Positions 39,550 through 47,866 are shown, counted from the first letter of the stretch. The stretch: 64,000 nt of DNA from Aeromonas sobria (GCF_000820145.1 NZ_CDBW01000017.1:186001-250000), one strand, 5' to 3'. Notes: generated by a model from the sequence alone, not told the origin. Program-made: numbers and translations.

Positions 39550-39580
39550 GGCAGGGGATGGCCAGCGGGCCGTCCCCTGC
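39550..39580 (+). other. Strong hairpin between precursor and enzyme genes
   Basis: GCAGGGGA...TCCCCTGC with inner GGCC/GGCC pairing, 10 bases after the bufA stop, with only a weak T-rich tail. Likely a partial terminator or mRNA 3'-end protector that lets the precursor be made in excess over the enzyme. Confidence 0.65.
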
Positions 39581-39612
39581 ATCTTCTCTGATTGGCGAAA
39601 GCGAGTCTTGCG

Positions 39613-40461
39613 ATGAACCCTTTGATTGGTATCGGATTACGCACTCCCCATTACGACGAGATCCGGCAAACGCTGCCGGCAGTCGGTTGGCTGGAGGTGC
39701 ACAGTGAAAATTACTTCGAACGGCACAGCCACGGTTTTCAGGTGCTCACCGAGCTGGCGCAGCACTATCCCATCAGTTTGCACGGCGTTGGCATGTCCCT
39801 CGGTTCGGCCGACCCGCTCGATCCGCATCATCTGCAACAGTTGGTGACACTGGCCGCGGCGATCAAACCGGTACGGATCTCCGAACATCTCAGCTGGGGC
39901 AGCATTGGCGGACGTTACTTCAACGATCTGCTGCCGGTGCCCTATACCCGCGGCTCCCTGCGCAACATGAGCGACAAGATCCAGCAGGTACAACAGACCC
40001 TGGGTTGCCGCATGCTGATTGAAAATCCTTCCTCCTATCTGCAACTGGCCGGGGAGATGAGCGAATGGGAATTTCTCGCCGAACTGCAGCAGCGCAGCGA
40101 GTGCGGCATCCTGCTCGACCTCAACAATCTCTATGTCAGTGCCTTCAATCACGGCTTCTCTTGCGATGAGTATCTGGCGACGATCGATCTCGCCACCGTC
40201 GGGGAAATCCATCTGGCCGGTTATACCGAAAAACAGCTGCCGGAAGGTTCTCTCTATATCGATACCCATAGCGCCCCTGTGGTGGAGCCGGTCTGGGAAC
40301 TCTATCGCCAGATCTGCCGTAAGCAGGCCATTCCCACCCTGATTGAGTGGGATCTCGAGATCCCGCCGTTGCCGGTCTTGCTGGCAGAGGCAACACAGGC
40401 TAGTGCCATTCTGGATGAGGCGCACCCCATAAGTGCGCCACGGGAGGTGGCCCATGGCTGA
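39613..40461 (+). CDS. bufB: MNIO-family enzyme (DUF692, BufB) modifying the bufferin precursor
   Basis: 282 residues. TIM-barrel DUF692 protein with the metal-binding blocks in order: EVHSENYF, SLHGVGMSLG, SEHLSW, LIENPSSY, LLDLNNLYVSAFNHG, HLAGY, DTHSAPV and LIEWD. These supply the His/Glu/Asp/Asn ligands of the multinuclear iron centre. It oxidises cysteines of the BufA core in the cytoplasm before export. The ATG at 39613 starts MNPLIGIGLR; a TTG at 39592 is possible. It overlaps bufC by eight bases. Confidence 0.93.
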   Translation: MNPLIGIGLRTPHYDEIRQTLPAVGWLEVHSENYFERHSHGFQVLTELAQHYPISLHGVGMSLGSADPLDPHHLQQLVTLAAAIKPVRISEHLSWGSIGGRYFNDLLPVPYTRGSLRNMSDKIQQVQQTLGCRMLIENPSSYLQLAGEMSEWEFLAELQQRSECGILLDLNNLYVSAFNHGFSCDEYLATIDLATVGEIHLAGYTEKQLPEGSLYIDTHSAPVVEPVWELYRQICRKQAIPTLIEWDLEIPPLPVLLAEATQASAILDEAHPISAPREVAHG

Positions 40462-41206
40462 ACTGGTACAGCTGCAACGGCACTTTGCTGACGGCCTGCT
40501 GGGGGAGCCTGACGCCATTGCCCCTCACATCAGCTCCCGGCTCTTTCCTGCCGAATCGGTGCTGCAGGTCTATCGCAACCACTTCATCCTGAGCCTTGGC
40601 GAAGTGCTGGCGAGCAGTTATCCCGCCGTTAAGGCCATGGTCGGGGAGGACTTTTTTGCAGCGGCGGCCCGTGGCTTCGTATTGGCCGAGCCGCTCAGGG
40701 AAGGGAGCGTTATGCACTATGGCGCCGGGTTTGGCCCGTGGCTTGCCCGCTTGCCAACCACTACCGGATTGCCCTGGCTGGAGGCGCTGGCGCAGTTCGA
40801 GTGGCAGCTTGAGCGTGCCAGTCTGCTGCAGCTGGAATCTCGCTGCTGGCCAGCCGATCGTCTGGCCGCATTATCGCCGCAACAATGGGAGCGGCTGCGA
40901 CTGTTGCCAGCCACGGATCTGCTGCTGGTTGCCAGTGACTATCCGGTGCTGGCCCTGTGGCAGATGGCGCTGCACGGTGGTGATTCGGTGGAAGCGCTTG
41001 ATGCTCCTGTCTGGCTGGCATTGAAGAAACAGCTGGATTGCCGGGTCGTGCCCTTGTCCCTGACGGCTGGTGAGTGGGCGCTGTTGCAGGGCTGTCTCGC
41101 TGGTACAGCGCTGGTCGAGCTGCTGGCGGCAGACCCTGCGGCCAGTGAATACCTCACCCGCCTGATAACCCTTGGCCTGCTGGTGGATATGGAGGTGATG
41201 CCATGA
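40454..41206 (+). CDS. bufC: DUF2063 partner protein (BufC)
   Basis: 250 residues. The N-terminal DUF2063 domain shows LQRHFADGLLG, VYRNHFILSLGEVLASSYPAVKAMVG and FAAAARGF. The rest is a variable domain. This family is the dedicated partner of DUF692 enzymes and is thought to bind the precursor and present it to BufB. The start at 40454 has GGGAGG ten bases before and lies inside the end of bufB; the longer frame to 40433 adds no family sequence. Confidence 0.92.
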   Translation: MAELVQLQRHFADGLLGEPDAIAPHISSRLFPAESVLQVYRNHFILSLGEVLASSYPAVKAMVGEDFFAAAARGFVLAEPLREGSVMHYGAGFGPWLARLPTTTGLPWLEALAQFEWQLERASLLQLESRCWPADRLAALSPQQWERLRLLPATDLLLVASDYPVLALWQMALHGGDSVEALDAPVWLALKKQLDCRVVPLSLTAGEWALLQGCLAGTALVELLAADPAASEYLTRLITLGLLVDMEVMP

Positions 41207-41646
41207 TGGGAAACAAATGGCTGGCGTTGGCCAGTTCGAGTGGCGATTTGCCGCGCTGGAGCAGTGCAGGTGTGCTGTTGTTGGCGCGGCTGTGGGTCGC
41301 CTCGGTCTTTATCACTTCAGGCTGGCTCAAGCTGACGGCGTGGGATTCAACCCTCTATCTGTTTGAATCCGAGTATCAGGTGCCTTTGCTGCCCTGGTTG
41401 TGGGCCGCCTATCTGGGGACGGCCGCCGAGCTGCTACTGCCGCTCTTCCTGCTGGCTGGGCTTTTTACCCGTCCGGCCGCCTTGCTGCTGTTTGGCTTCA
41501 ATATCATGGCGGTGATCTCCTATCCGACCCTCTGGCCAGGCGGCTTTTACGATCACCAGCTGTGGGGATGGATGCTGCTGACCCTGACCATCTGGGGCGG
41601 CGGTGTGCTGAGCATGGATCACTGGCTGACACGTCGCAGCCATTGA
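41203..41646 (+). CDS. DoxX-family membrane protein of the bufferin operon
   Basis: 147 residues with four hydrophobic segments (LLLARLWVASVFITSGWLKL is the DoxX signature start). The ATGA overlap with bufC shows coupling. DoxX proteins commonly close DUF2282-DUF692-DUF2063 operons (the gig operon of Cupriavidus is the comparison I have in mind); role unclear, possibly membrane redox support. The final residues LSMDHWLTRRSH are also encoded at 45142-45179. Confidence 0.9.
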   Translation: MMGNKWLALASSSGDLPRWSSAGVLLLARLWVASVFITSGWLKLTAWDSTLYLFESEYQVPLLPWLWAAYLGTAAELLLPLFLLAGLFTRPAALLLFGFNIMAVISYPTLWPGGFYDHQLWGWMLLTLTIWGGGVLSMDHWLTRRSH

Positions 41647-41667
41647 TTTATCAGTGATTTGTCCAAT

Positions 41668-41697
41668 GACAAAGAGCGCCATAAGGCGCTCTTTGTC
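41668..41697 (+). terminator. Rho-independent terminator of the bufferin operon
   Basis: GACAAAGAGCGCC-ATAA-GGCGCTCTTTGTC, perfect 13-base stem; the same 30 bases recur at 45202. Confidence 0.92.
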
Positions 41698-41742
41698 ATA
41701 ATGACGTCCGGCGAAATTTCCCATGAGAGAAAAGGAGCAGCC

Positions 41743-42123
41743 AATGATTATTCGTCAGGCAAGGGCCGCGGATATTCCCGCGTTGGTGGAATTGCGCATG
41801 AGGCTTTTTTGCGAAGTGGGGGAGCTGGACCACCCGCAGGCAGATCCGGTTTTGTGGCAGGCCACTGCTGACTACTTTACCCGGTCGATGAGTGAAGAGA
41901 GGGCTTTATCCTGGTTGGCTGAGGCTGATAAGCAGGAGGGTGGCAAGCAGATTGTGGCGGCGGGCACCCTGGCACTGTTTGTACGGCCACCCTATCCCGG
42001 CAATCTGGTGGGGGGGGGTATCTAGTCAACATGTATACCCTACCGGAATGGCGTCAGCAGGGGCTCGCCACCGCCTTACTCGATGCTATTACTGCTTATG
42101 CCAAGGCTCGTGAGCTGGGCAAG
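41743..42123 (+). pseudogene. GNAT acetyltransferase, broken copy
   Basis: MIIRQARAADIPALVELRMR matches the intact copy at 45281 almost exactly for 90 codons. The frame is then lost at a G9 tract (42010-42018), where the intact gene reads GCAGGGGTGGAGGGG, and hits a stop at 42023. Acetyltransferase sequence (MYTLPEWRQQGLATALLDAI) continues out of frame to 42123, where the IS4 remnant replaces the last 50 codons. Confidence 0.92.
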
Positions 42124-42436
42124 AGGATATCGAGCTGATTGACCAGTTGAGTCATGGGGACGTGGCGGAAGATGGTCATGCCGATGATGGCCCAGACCAG
42201 TCGCTCCATGGTCATACGGCGACGGCGCAGGGTAGCGCCCTCCTCTTCGCCGAGCAGAGTGGTTATGAGCTCGGGGGGAATTAGGTCGGAGAGTGACTCA
42301 AACTGGGCGGCCTTGCTGGCGTGGAGGAAGTCGAGAGCCTGTGCGATACGCATAAAAAATCCGAAACCAATTAACAGGTTTCGGATTTTTACACATCAGG
42401 AGGATCGGTCAATGGATCCTTAACTGATCGGCATTA
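42124..42436 (-). mobile_element. IS4-family insertion sequence remnant (left end and transposase N-terminus)
   Basis: The end at 42436 reads, on the minus strand, TAATGCCGATCAGTTAAGGA, which matches the IS4 terminal repeat as I remember it. An internal terminator (AATCCGAAACC...GGTTTCGGATT) follows. The transposase frame starts at 42353 (MRIAQALDFLHASKAAQFES) and carries the IS4 N-terminal domain (LIPPELI...RRRRMTMERLVWAIIGM). It is cut after about 77 codons at the junction with the GNAT pseudogene. No right end, no target duplication. Confidence 0.85.
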
Positions 42437-42575
42437 CAGCTGCGGCGGTCTCTCTTTTTTTATCTGTCTACGGCCAGCAGGCACACCACATTTGAGCCAT
42501 CTTGCTAGCCGGATATTGTTCACATCTTGTACTTGGCCCTGCCTGTTGGTCGGGCTTTTTTACGTATTAAACACG
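42437..42575 (+). repeat. Repeat A, copy 2: relic of a ybfA 3' flank
   Basis: Starts exactly at the IS4 end, inside what would be the loop and right arm of the ybfA terminator, and is similar to 38869-39010. The rest of the gap to the nucleotidase gene (42576-42935) holds no convincing gene; it is AT-rich near 42790-42850 and should contain the promoter. Confidence 0.7.
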
Positions 42576-42935
42576 CTTGGGGGTAGGTGTGCTGCACCAG
42601 CTATGGCGACTGAGGAGAAGGAGTGAGGGAGGCGTGGAGTAACTGCACAAGCAAAAAGAGGCAAAGACGCAGGAGGCAATCAACCCAGTAAAGTGTGTCG
42701 TTGGGTCGCAGGGGAGGGAGATGGTCAGGATTGGCTATATGTGCCAGGTGGTGCTGAATGGCGCCTGTTGCGTAGGATAACCATTGCACTTGTTAGTTTA
42801 AAATCCTGCACATATCAGAAACTGTGAATTTTAATGTGGTTACCATGGTTGTAAATCCACATAGATCACAGATATACACGCCAGCAGGCGGTAGGATGCC
42901 TCGACTGGCACTAACAATAAGCGAGAAAAATAACC

Positions 42936-44960
42936 ATGCACTTCACTCTCAAACTGAGCGCGGTGGCAGTACTGCTTGCGCTCTCTGGATGCCAAAGCAG
43001 TGACGACAGTACCCCCGGTGATGTCAATCTGCGGCTGATGGAGACCTCCGACATTCACTCCAACCTGCTGAGCTTCGACTACTACCAGAACAAACGAGAT
43101 GACTCACTGGGTCTTGCCCGCACGGCCTTGTTGATCAAAACGGCCCGTGACGAGAACAGCAACAACCTGCTGATCGACAACGGTGACCTGATCCAGGGTA
43201 CTCCCCTGTCTGATTATGTCTTTGCCCAATACAAGGGCGATCCCGATTATCTGAACAAGTCGGCAGGTCACCCCGCCATCAAGGTACTCAACGAGCTGAA
43301 ATATGACGTGGGTAACCTCGGCAACCACGAATTCAACTATGGCCTTGAGTATCTGGCGAAAACCCTCTCCGCGGCCAACTACCAGGTCGTGAACGCCAAC
43401 GTGTTTGATGGCAACACCCTCAAGCGCGGCAGTGATGGCAAGATCGACTGGAATGCCATGCCCCATCACTTCAAACCCTATGTGTTGCTGGATCGTCAGG
43501 TAAAAGATGCCAACGGCAATATGCAGACCATCAAGGTCGGTGTGTTGGGGGTGAACCCGCCCCAGATCCTCCAGTGGGATAAGCACAACCTCGAGGGTAA
43601 GGTAGTCGTGGCTGACATGGTCGAGACCGCCGAGCACTATATTCCCGAGATGCGTGCCAAGGGGGCCGATCTGGTGGTGATTGCAGCGCACTCCGGTATT
43701 ACCGGCACACCACAAGAGCCCTTGATGGAGAATGCCGCCATCTATCTTGCTCAGGTGAAGGGGCTGGACGCCCTGCTGCTGGGCCATGCCCACAAAGCCT
43801 TCCCGGGTGAGTATCCCGATATCGAGAACGTGGATAACAAAACAGGCAAGATTGCCGGTGTCCCGGCGGTTATGCCCGGCGTGACCGGTAACCACCTTGG
43901 CATCATAGATCTCAAGCTGACCCACAAGGATGGGCGTTGGCTGGTGGCCGATAGCCACTCCGAACTGCGCAAGATCAAAACGCTGCCAAGCGGTGAGGAG
44001 GATCAGGGGGTCGTGAATCTGATCCAGACCGTCCACGATGAGACCATCGAATGGCTGAGCCTACCCATCGGTAAGTTGATCTCCCCGATCCAGAGCTTCT
44101 TCTCTGTCGCACGGGATGATGCCTCCATTCAAATCGTGAGCGATGCCCAGCAGTGGCACGTCGAGCAGATTAAAGCAGAGTGCCTGAAGCAGAACGGGCT
44201 TAATTGCGGCCTCAAGGAAGACCTGCCGGTGCTGTCGGCGGCGGCGCCGTTCCGTGGCGGGCGCAACGGCCCCAACGACTACACCTGGGTGCAGGCGGGT
44301 GACATCTCAGGGCGCAACGTTGCGGATCTTTATGTCTTCCCCAATACCGTGCAGGTAGTGAAAATCGATGGCGCCACCGTGAAAGAGTGGCTGGAGAAGA
44401 GTGCCGTCCAGTATCGTCAGATCGACCCGAACTCCGATCAGGCGCAGTGGCTGGTGGTTGATGATTTCCGTCCCTACAACCTCGATGCGATCAAAGGGGT
44501 GCGCTACGAGGTGGATGTCACCCAGCCCGCTCGCTATAACCAGGATGGCAAGAAGGTCAGCAACGGTGAGCGGATTAGCCAACTCACCTACAAGGGTCAA
44601 CCGATCGATCCGAAGCAGAACTTCTATGTGGTCACCAACAACTACCGCGCCAGCGGTGGTGGCAGCTTCCCGGGTATCAACGGCAAGGTGCTGGTACACG
44701 AAGATCCGATGGAAACACGTGAAGTGCTCTCTGCCTATGTGAAGCAGCTGACCAAGGACAACCAGGCCGGTTTTGAGGTCAAAGCCGATAACAACTGGCA
44801 TCTGAAGCCGTTGCCCGTCAAGACCAAGGTCTACTTCTACTCCTCGCCAAACCCCGAGGTCGAGAAGCTGGCAGGCTCTGAGCTCAAGCACGTGCAAGGC
44901 GTGGTGCCCAACGATCCCAAGTTTGCTAATCATGCGATCTACCAGCTGTTAGGTAAGTAA
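42936..44960 (+). CDS. CpdB-like 2',3'-cyclic nucleotide phosphodiesterase / 3'-nucleotidase lipoprotein
   Basis: 674 residues. Lipobox L-S-G-C with C19, so an exported lipoprotein rather than the soluble periplasmic form. A metallophosphatase domain carries METSDIHSN, DNGDLIQGTPL, LGNHEFNYG and GHAHK. The 5'-nucleotidase C-terminal domain follows from about 400 to 650, with the substrate-stacking region DFRPYNLD and NNYRASGGG. The pattern is that of CpdB, which releases nucleosides from 2',3'-cyclic and 3'-nucleotides. It lies between repeats A copy 2 and B copy 2. Confidence 0.9.
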   Translation: MHFTLKLSAVAVLLALSGCQSSDDSTPGDVNLRLMETSDIHSNLLSFDYYQNKRDDSLGLARTALLIKTARDENSNNLLIDNGDLIQGTPLSDYVFAQYKGDPDYLNKSAGHPAIKVLNELKYDVGNLGNHEFNYGLEYLAKTLSAANYQVVNANVFDGNTLKRGSDGKIDWNAMPHHFKPYVLLDRQVKDANGNMQTIKVGVLGVNPPQILQWDKHNLEGKVVVADMVETAEHYIPEMRAKGADLVVIAAHSGITGTPQEPLMENAAIYLAQVKGLDALLLGHAHKAFPGEYPDIENVDNKTGKIAGVPAVMPGVTGNHLGIIDLKLTHKDGRWLVADSHSELRKIKTLPSGEEDQGVVNLIQTVHDETIEWLSLPIGKLISPIQSFFSVARDDASIQIVSDAQQWHVEQIKAECLKQNGLNCGLKEDLPVLSAAAPFRGGRNGPNDYTWVQAGDISGRNVADLYVFPNTVQVVKIDGATVKEWLEKSAVQYRQIDPNSDQAQWLVVDDFRPYNLDAIKGVRYEVDVTQPARYNQDGKKVSNGERISQLTYKGQPIDPKQNFYVVTNNYRASGGGSFPGINGKVLVHEDPMETREVLSAYVKQLTKDNQAGFEVKADNNWHLKPLPVKTKVYFYSSPNPEVEKLAGSELKHVQGVVPNDPKFANHAIYQLLGK

Positions 44961-44966
44961 TGCCGG

Positions 44967-44993
44967 GCGGCCTGCGGGCCGCCTTTTCTTTTT
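44967..44993 (+). terminator. Rho-independent terminator of the nucleotidase gene
   Basis: GGCGGCC-TGCG-GGCCGCC followed by TTTTCTTTTT. Confidence 0.9.
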
Positions 44994-45018
44994 CTGCCCC
45001 TGTGGTGCCGATCACCAT

Positions 45019-45141
45019 GCCGTAGGGTGCAATGAACGAAGTGAATTGCACCGCTGATTTGGTAACAGGAAGTGGGATGGCTGGAAGGTCGAGATGATTA
45101 CGCGAATGTTCGAATGCGCCTCGCTATTTGAACTTGCGGCC
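45019..45141. repeat. MITE-like repeat, copy 1 (3' end cut)
   Basis: Begins GCCGTAGGGTGCAATGAACG as in copies at 45817 and 47867 and continues similarly (GATTTGGTAACAG, GGCTGGAAGG). It lacks the closing CCTACGG and instead joins the doxX fragment. Confidence 0.75.
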
Positions 45142-45179
45142 CTGAGCATGGATCACTGGCTGACACGTCGCAGCCATTG
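45142..45179 (+). pseudogene. Fragment of doxX (last 12 codons)
   Basis: Encodes L-S-M-D-H-W-L-T-R-R-S-H-stop, identical to the end of the DoxX gene at 41608-41646, and starts repeat B copy 2. No upstream doxX sequence is present. Confidence 0.9.
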
Positions 45180-45201
45180 ATTTATCAGTGATTTGTCCAA
45201 T

Positions 45202-45231
45202 GACAAAGAGCGCCATAAGGCGCTCTTTGTC
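45202..45231 (+). terminator. Terminator copy carried in repeat B
   Basis: Same 30-base hairpin as at 41668, here with no complete gene to end. Confidence 0.85.
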
Positions 45232-45280
45232 ATATATAGTAGCCCACGTTACCCCCATCACAGAGAGTAAGGAACAACCG

Positions 45281-45763
45281 ATGATTATTCGTCAGGCAAG
45301 GGCTGCGGATATTCCCGCGTTGGTGGAATTGCGCATGAGGCTTTTTTGCGAAGTAGGGGAGTTGGACCACCCACAGGCAGATCCGGTTTTGTGGCAGGCC
45401 ACTGCTGACTACTTTACCCGGGCTGCGGGAGACGAGAGCGCATTTTCCTGGTTGGCTGAGGCTGATAAGCAGGAGGGTGGCAAGCAGATTGTGGCTGCGG
45501 GCACCCTGGCGCTGTTTGTACGGCCACCCTATCCCGGCAATCTGGCAGGGGTGGAGGGGTATCTGCTCAACATGTATACCCTACCGGAATGGCGCCAGCA
45601 GGGGCTCGCCACCGCCTTACTCGATGCAATTACTGCTTATGCCAAGGCTCGTGAGCTGGGCAAGGTGTGGCTGCATGCCAGCGATGAGGGGCGTCCCCTC
45701 TATGAACGGATCGGTTTTGTCACCAATCCGGACTATCTGGAGTGGCGACCAGGTGCAGGCTAG
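45281..45763 (+). CDS. GNAT-family acetyltransferase
   Basis: 160 residues from the ATG at 45281 (AAGGAAC upstream). The GNAT fold is evident: MIIRQARAADIPALVEL, then LLNMYTLPEWRQQGLATALL with the acetyl-CoA loop Q-x-x-G-x-A, and a C-terminal SDEGRPLYERIGF. Substrate unknown. A broken copy lies at 41743. A MITE-like repeat follows 53 bases after the stop. Confidence 0.9.
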   Translation: MIIRQARAADIPALVELRMRLFCEVGELDHPQADPVLWQATADYFTRAAGDESAFSWLAEADKQEGGKQIVAAGTLALFVRPPYPGNLAGVEGYLLNMYTLPEWRQQGLATALLDAITAYAKARELGKVWLHASDEGRPLYERIGFVTNPDYLEWRPGAG

Positions 45764-45816
45764 CCCGTAGATTAGCGCAGCGTAATCGGACGTTCGTGAG
45801 GCTACTATCAAAAGTG

Positions 45817-45956
45817 CCGTAGGGTGCAATGAACGAAGTGAATTGCATCGCTTGTTTGGTAACAGAAAGAGTGGTGGCCGGAATGTGGAGGTGATTGCAC
45901 CCTACCGGGTTGATTGCACAAAGGTTTGCATACGCTTTGCGATGTGAACCTACGGG
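45817..45956. repeat. MITE-like repeat, copy 2 (complete)
   Basis: About 140 bases bounded by CCGTAGG and CCTACGG inverted ends, with an inner palindrome GGGTGCAAT...ATTGCA. Its right end touches the stop codon of the APH-fold gene (TAA at 45957-45959). Confidence 0.8.
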
Positions 45957-46733
45957 TTACACCATATGCGTCACCGACTCCAGCCAGTGGGGAACCTGTT
46001 GCCGATACCACTCCAGATAGCGCTGCGCTTGCGGTTTATCCCTTCTGGTCAGCAGATTGGTGACCTCAATAATCAGCCAGCACTTCGCCATGATGAGATG
46101 GCGCAGCAACCGGTCGCCAGAGAGAAGCGAACTGTGGCGCAGGTAGTGCTCAATGATGGCTTCATACTCAGCCAGTGAGCCCATCCGTGGCACCAGCGGG
46201 GCCAGATCGATGGCTGGGCTGCCATAACCAAATCGCTCCCAGTCAAACAACACCAGCTCGCCATTGTCGCGGGTACCCCAGTTACCCTCATTGCTATCCC
46301 CCGAGATCAGGCATGACTCCTCGAATAGTTCGCGGCCAACTTGCTGGATATGGCGGATCTTCTCGTTTGCCGCTTCCGGCAGGCAGAGTATGGAGAGTGC
46401 ATCATCGGTGTCGGCGAGAGACCAAGCGTGAGCTTTCAGCGTGAAATCGGGTTGATAGCGACTGTTGTGCAGGCTGGCCAGCTGAACAAAGGTCTGCTTG
46501 TTGTGGTGCAGTTGGGCGAGGGTGACCGGATGGGGGATCTGCTCAAGGAACAGGGTCTCCCCCTCGACCCTGAGCAGAGCGGGTGTGTTGACTCCGCGCA
46601 AATGGGGGGCAGCGCGTTGATAGAAATGGCGCTCGACCGACGATGCTCCGCTTTTTCTGATGCAGGGAGTGCCATCCAGCAGCTGGATATTTACCGAAGC
46701 ACTCCCCATCTTTGCCAGCTCGTGTTGCGTCAT
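45957..46733 (-). CDS. APH/choline-kinase-fold phosphotransferase
   Basis: 258 residues. The kinase catalytic loop is present in variant form (ISGDSNEGNWGT for the usual H-G-D-x-H-x-x-N), and the metal-binding FDWERFGYGSPAIDLA is clear. The N-lobe is short, as in small APH-like proteins. Substrate not inferable; resistance should not be assumed. The upstream neighbours on the same strand are a P-loop kinase (12-base gap) and a GNAT gene, so a three-gene accessory operon is likely. A MITE-like repeat abuts the stop. Confidence 0.82.
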   Translation of the reverse strand: MTQHELAKMGSASVNIQLLDGTPCIRKSGASSVERHFYQRAAPHLRGVNTPALLRVEGETLFLEQIPHPVTLAQLHHNKQTFVQLASLHNSRYQPDFTLKAHAWSLADTDDALSILCLPEAANEKIRHIQQVGRELFEESCLISGDSNEGNWGTRDNGELVLFDWERFGYGSPAIDLAPLVPRMGSLAEYEAIIEHYLRHSSLLSGDRLLRHLIMAKCWLIIEVTNLLTRRDKPQAQRYLEWYRQQVPHWLESVTHMV

Positions 46734-46744
46734 CCAGTACCCCG

Positions 46745-47260
46745 TTAGCTGTGAGCGGCCAGTTGAGCGAGATAGCTATTTACCTCTGCGCGAGTCGTGA
46801 AACGGCGCTTATCGTTTGGGAATCGTTCAAACAGCTCGCGATGGAATTGGCGGGAGCTTTTGCTGGCTCGCTGCTCATATTCCGATGCCCACACCAGCAG
46901 CTTTTGAAAGTTCTCTTCGGCTGCAATTGCATCCCGCTGCCTGGCGCTTTGTGAACAGCGCAATAGTAGTGAATCACGGCATACAGACCAGTCGAGATCC
47001 AGAAATAGCAGGGTATCGGCGGCATCAAGCAGTTGCTCGGCCAGGGCGCCAAATACCCCTTCGACCACCCATGAGGGTTCTTGAGCAAGTGTTTGAATGG
47101 CATGGTCAATTTCATGCTGGGGCCGTTTTTGGTTAAACCCGCCCGGCTGCCAGACAATGGTGTCCAGATTGACCTCGTGGATAGTTAACAGCTCAGCCAG
47201 CTGCGCCGCCAACCAGCTCTTGCCCGATCCCGAGTTGCCAATAATTAGAATTCGTTTCAT
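46745..47260 (-). CDS. P-loop nucleotide kinase-like protein (AAA/adenylate-kinase-like)
   Basis: 171 residues. Walker A GNSGSGKSW at residues 8-16, a hydrophobic strand ending in D (LLFLDLDWS) as Walker B, and a lid-like arginine region. Small P-loop kinases of this kind are often annotated as topology modulation or adenylate-kinase-like proteins; substrate unknown. Middle gene of the putative three-gene operon. Confidence 0.82.
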   Translation of the reverse strand: MKRILIIGNSGSGKSWLAAQLAELLTIHEVNLDTIVWQPGGFNQKRPQHEIDHAIQTLAQEPSWVVEGVFGALAEQLLDAADTLLFLDLDWSVCRDSLLLRCSQSARQRDAIAAEENFQKLLVWASEYEQRASKSSRQFHRELFERFPNDKRRFTTRAEVNSYLAQLAAHS

Positions 47261-47296
47261 CTCTGAGTGCTCTTTAAATACCCAATTGGCTGGTGA

Positions 47297-47833
47297 CTAT
47301 CTCTGCTTCCACTCGCTCTGGAGGATGGCCAACACCACGGTATCCCACCACTGATCTTTGAAGAAACGGTGTTCGCGAAAATATCCCTCTTGTCTCATAC
47401 CCAACGCCTTGCATAACCGAATCGCAGCGCGATTCTGGCTGATGGTTTCTGCATAGATCCGGTGTACGCCTAATTCGCGAAAACCAAGGTTCATCAAGGC
47501 GTATGCGGCTTCATGTATGAGTCCATTCCCCTGATATTCGCGGGCCATGCCACATCCCATCGATGCCTGATTATTCGCTTCCAGACGCAGGCAAACCGTG
47601 CCAATAAATTCCCCGGTTGTCTTGTACTCGATGGCCAGTTGATAAGCGGTGCGAGGCTGTTCGCTCGCCTGATCGATAAACAGTCGGGTGAGCTGCCGAT
47701 ATTTATCCGGGTCGCAATCTGATTCGCTGTAAAAGCGCTGATATTTGCTCTCTTGCGAGATGGCGACAAAAGCTGCTTCATCCGCAGGCTGCATATCACG
47801 CAGGATAAGGCGTTGAGTTTCAAGCTTGAACAT
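47297..47833 (-). CDS. RimJ/RimL-type GNAT acetyltransferase
   Basis: 178 residues from the ATG at 47833 (GGAAG upstream). FKLETQRLILRDMQPADEAAF at the start and NQASMGCGMAREYQGNGL for the acetyl-CoA loop, then RIYAETISQNRAAIRLCKALGMRQEG, define the RimJ/RimL-like branch, which acetylates N-termini or small amines. First gene of the putative operon; a MITE-like repeat lies in its promoter region. Confidence 0.88.
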   Translation of the reverse strand: MFKLETQRLILRDMQPADEAAFVAISQESKYQRFYSESDCDPDKYRQLTRLFIDQASEQPRTAYQLAIEYKTTGEFIGTVCLRLEANNQASMGCGMAREYQGNGLIHEAAYALMNLGFRELGVHRIYAETISQNRAAIRLCKALGMRQEGYFREHRFFKDQWWDTVVLAILQSEWKQR

Positions 47834-47866
47834 AACTTCCTTGTTAATCTCAGAGGTGCGTATCAA

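Larger units (their letters stand above)
41608..42123 (+). repeat. Repeat B, copy 1: doxX 3' end, terminator and acetyltransferase
   Basis: This segment is closely similar to 45142-45664. It covers the last 12 codons of doxX, the terminator and most of the GNAT gene. The leader between terminator and GNAT start has diverged. Confidence 0.9.
45142..45664 (+). repeat. Repeat B, copy 2
   Basis: Partner of 41608-42123. Here the acetyltransferase is intact. Confidence 0.9.

Noticed and set aside
45957..46733. Aminoglycoside resistance gene
   Set aside because: Only the general APH fold is supported; the altered catalytic loop and lack of similarity to known resistance enzymes do not justify a resistance call.
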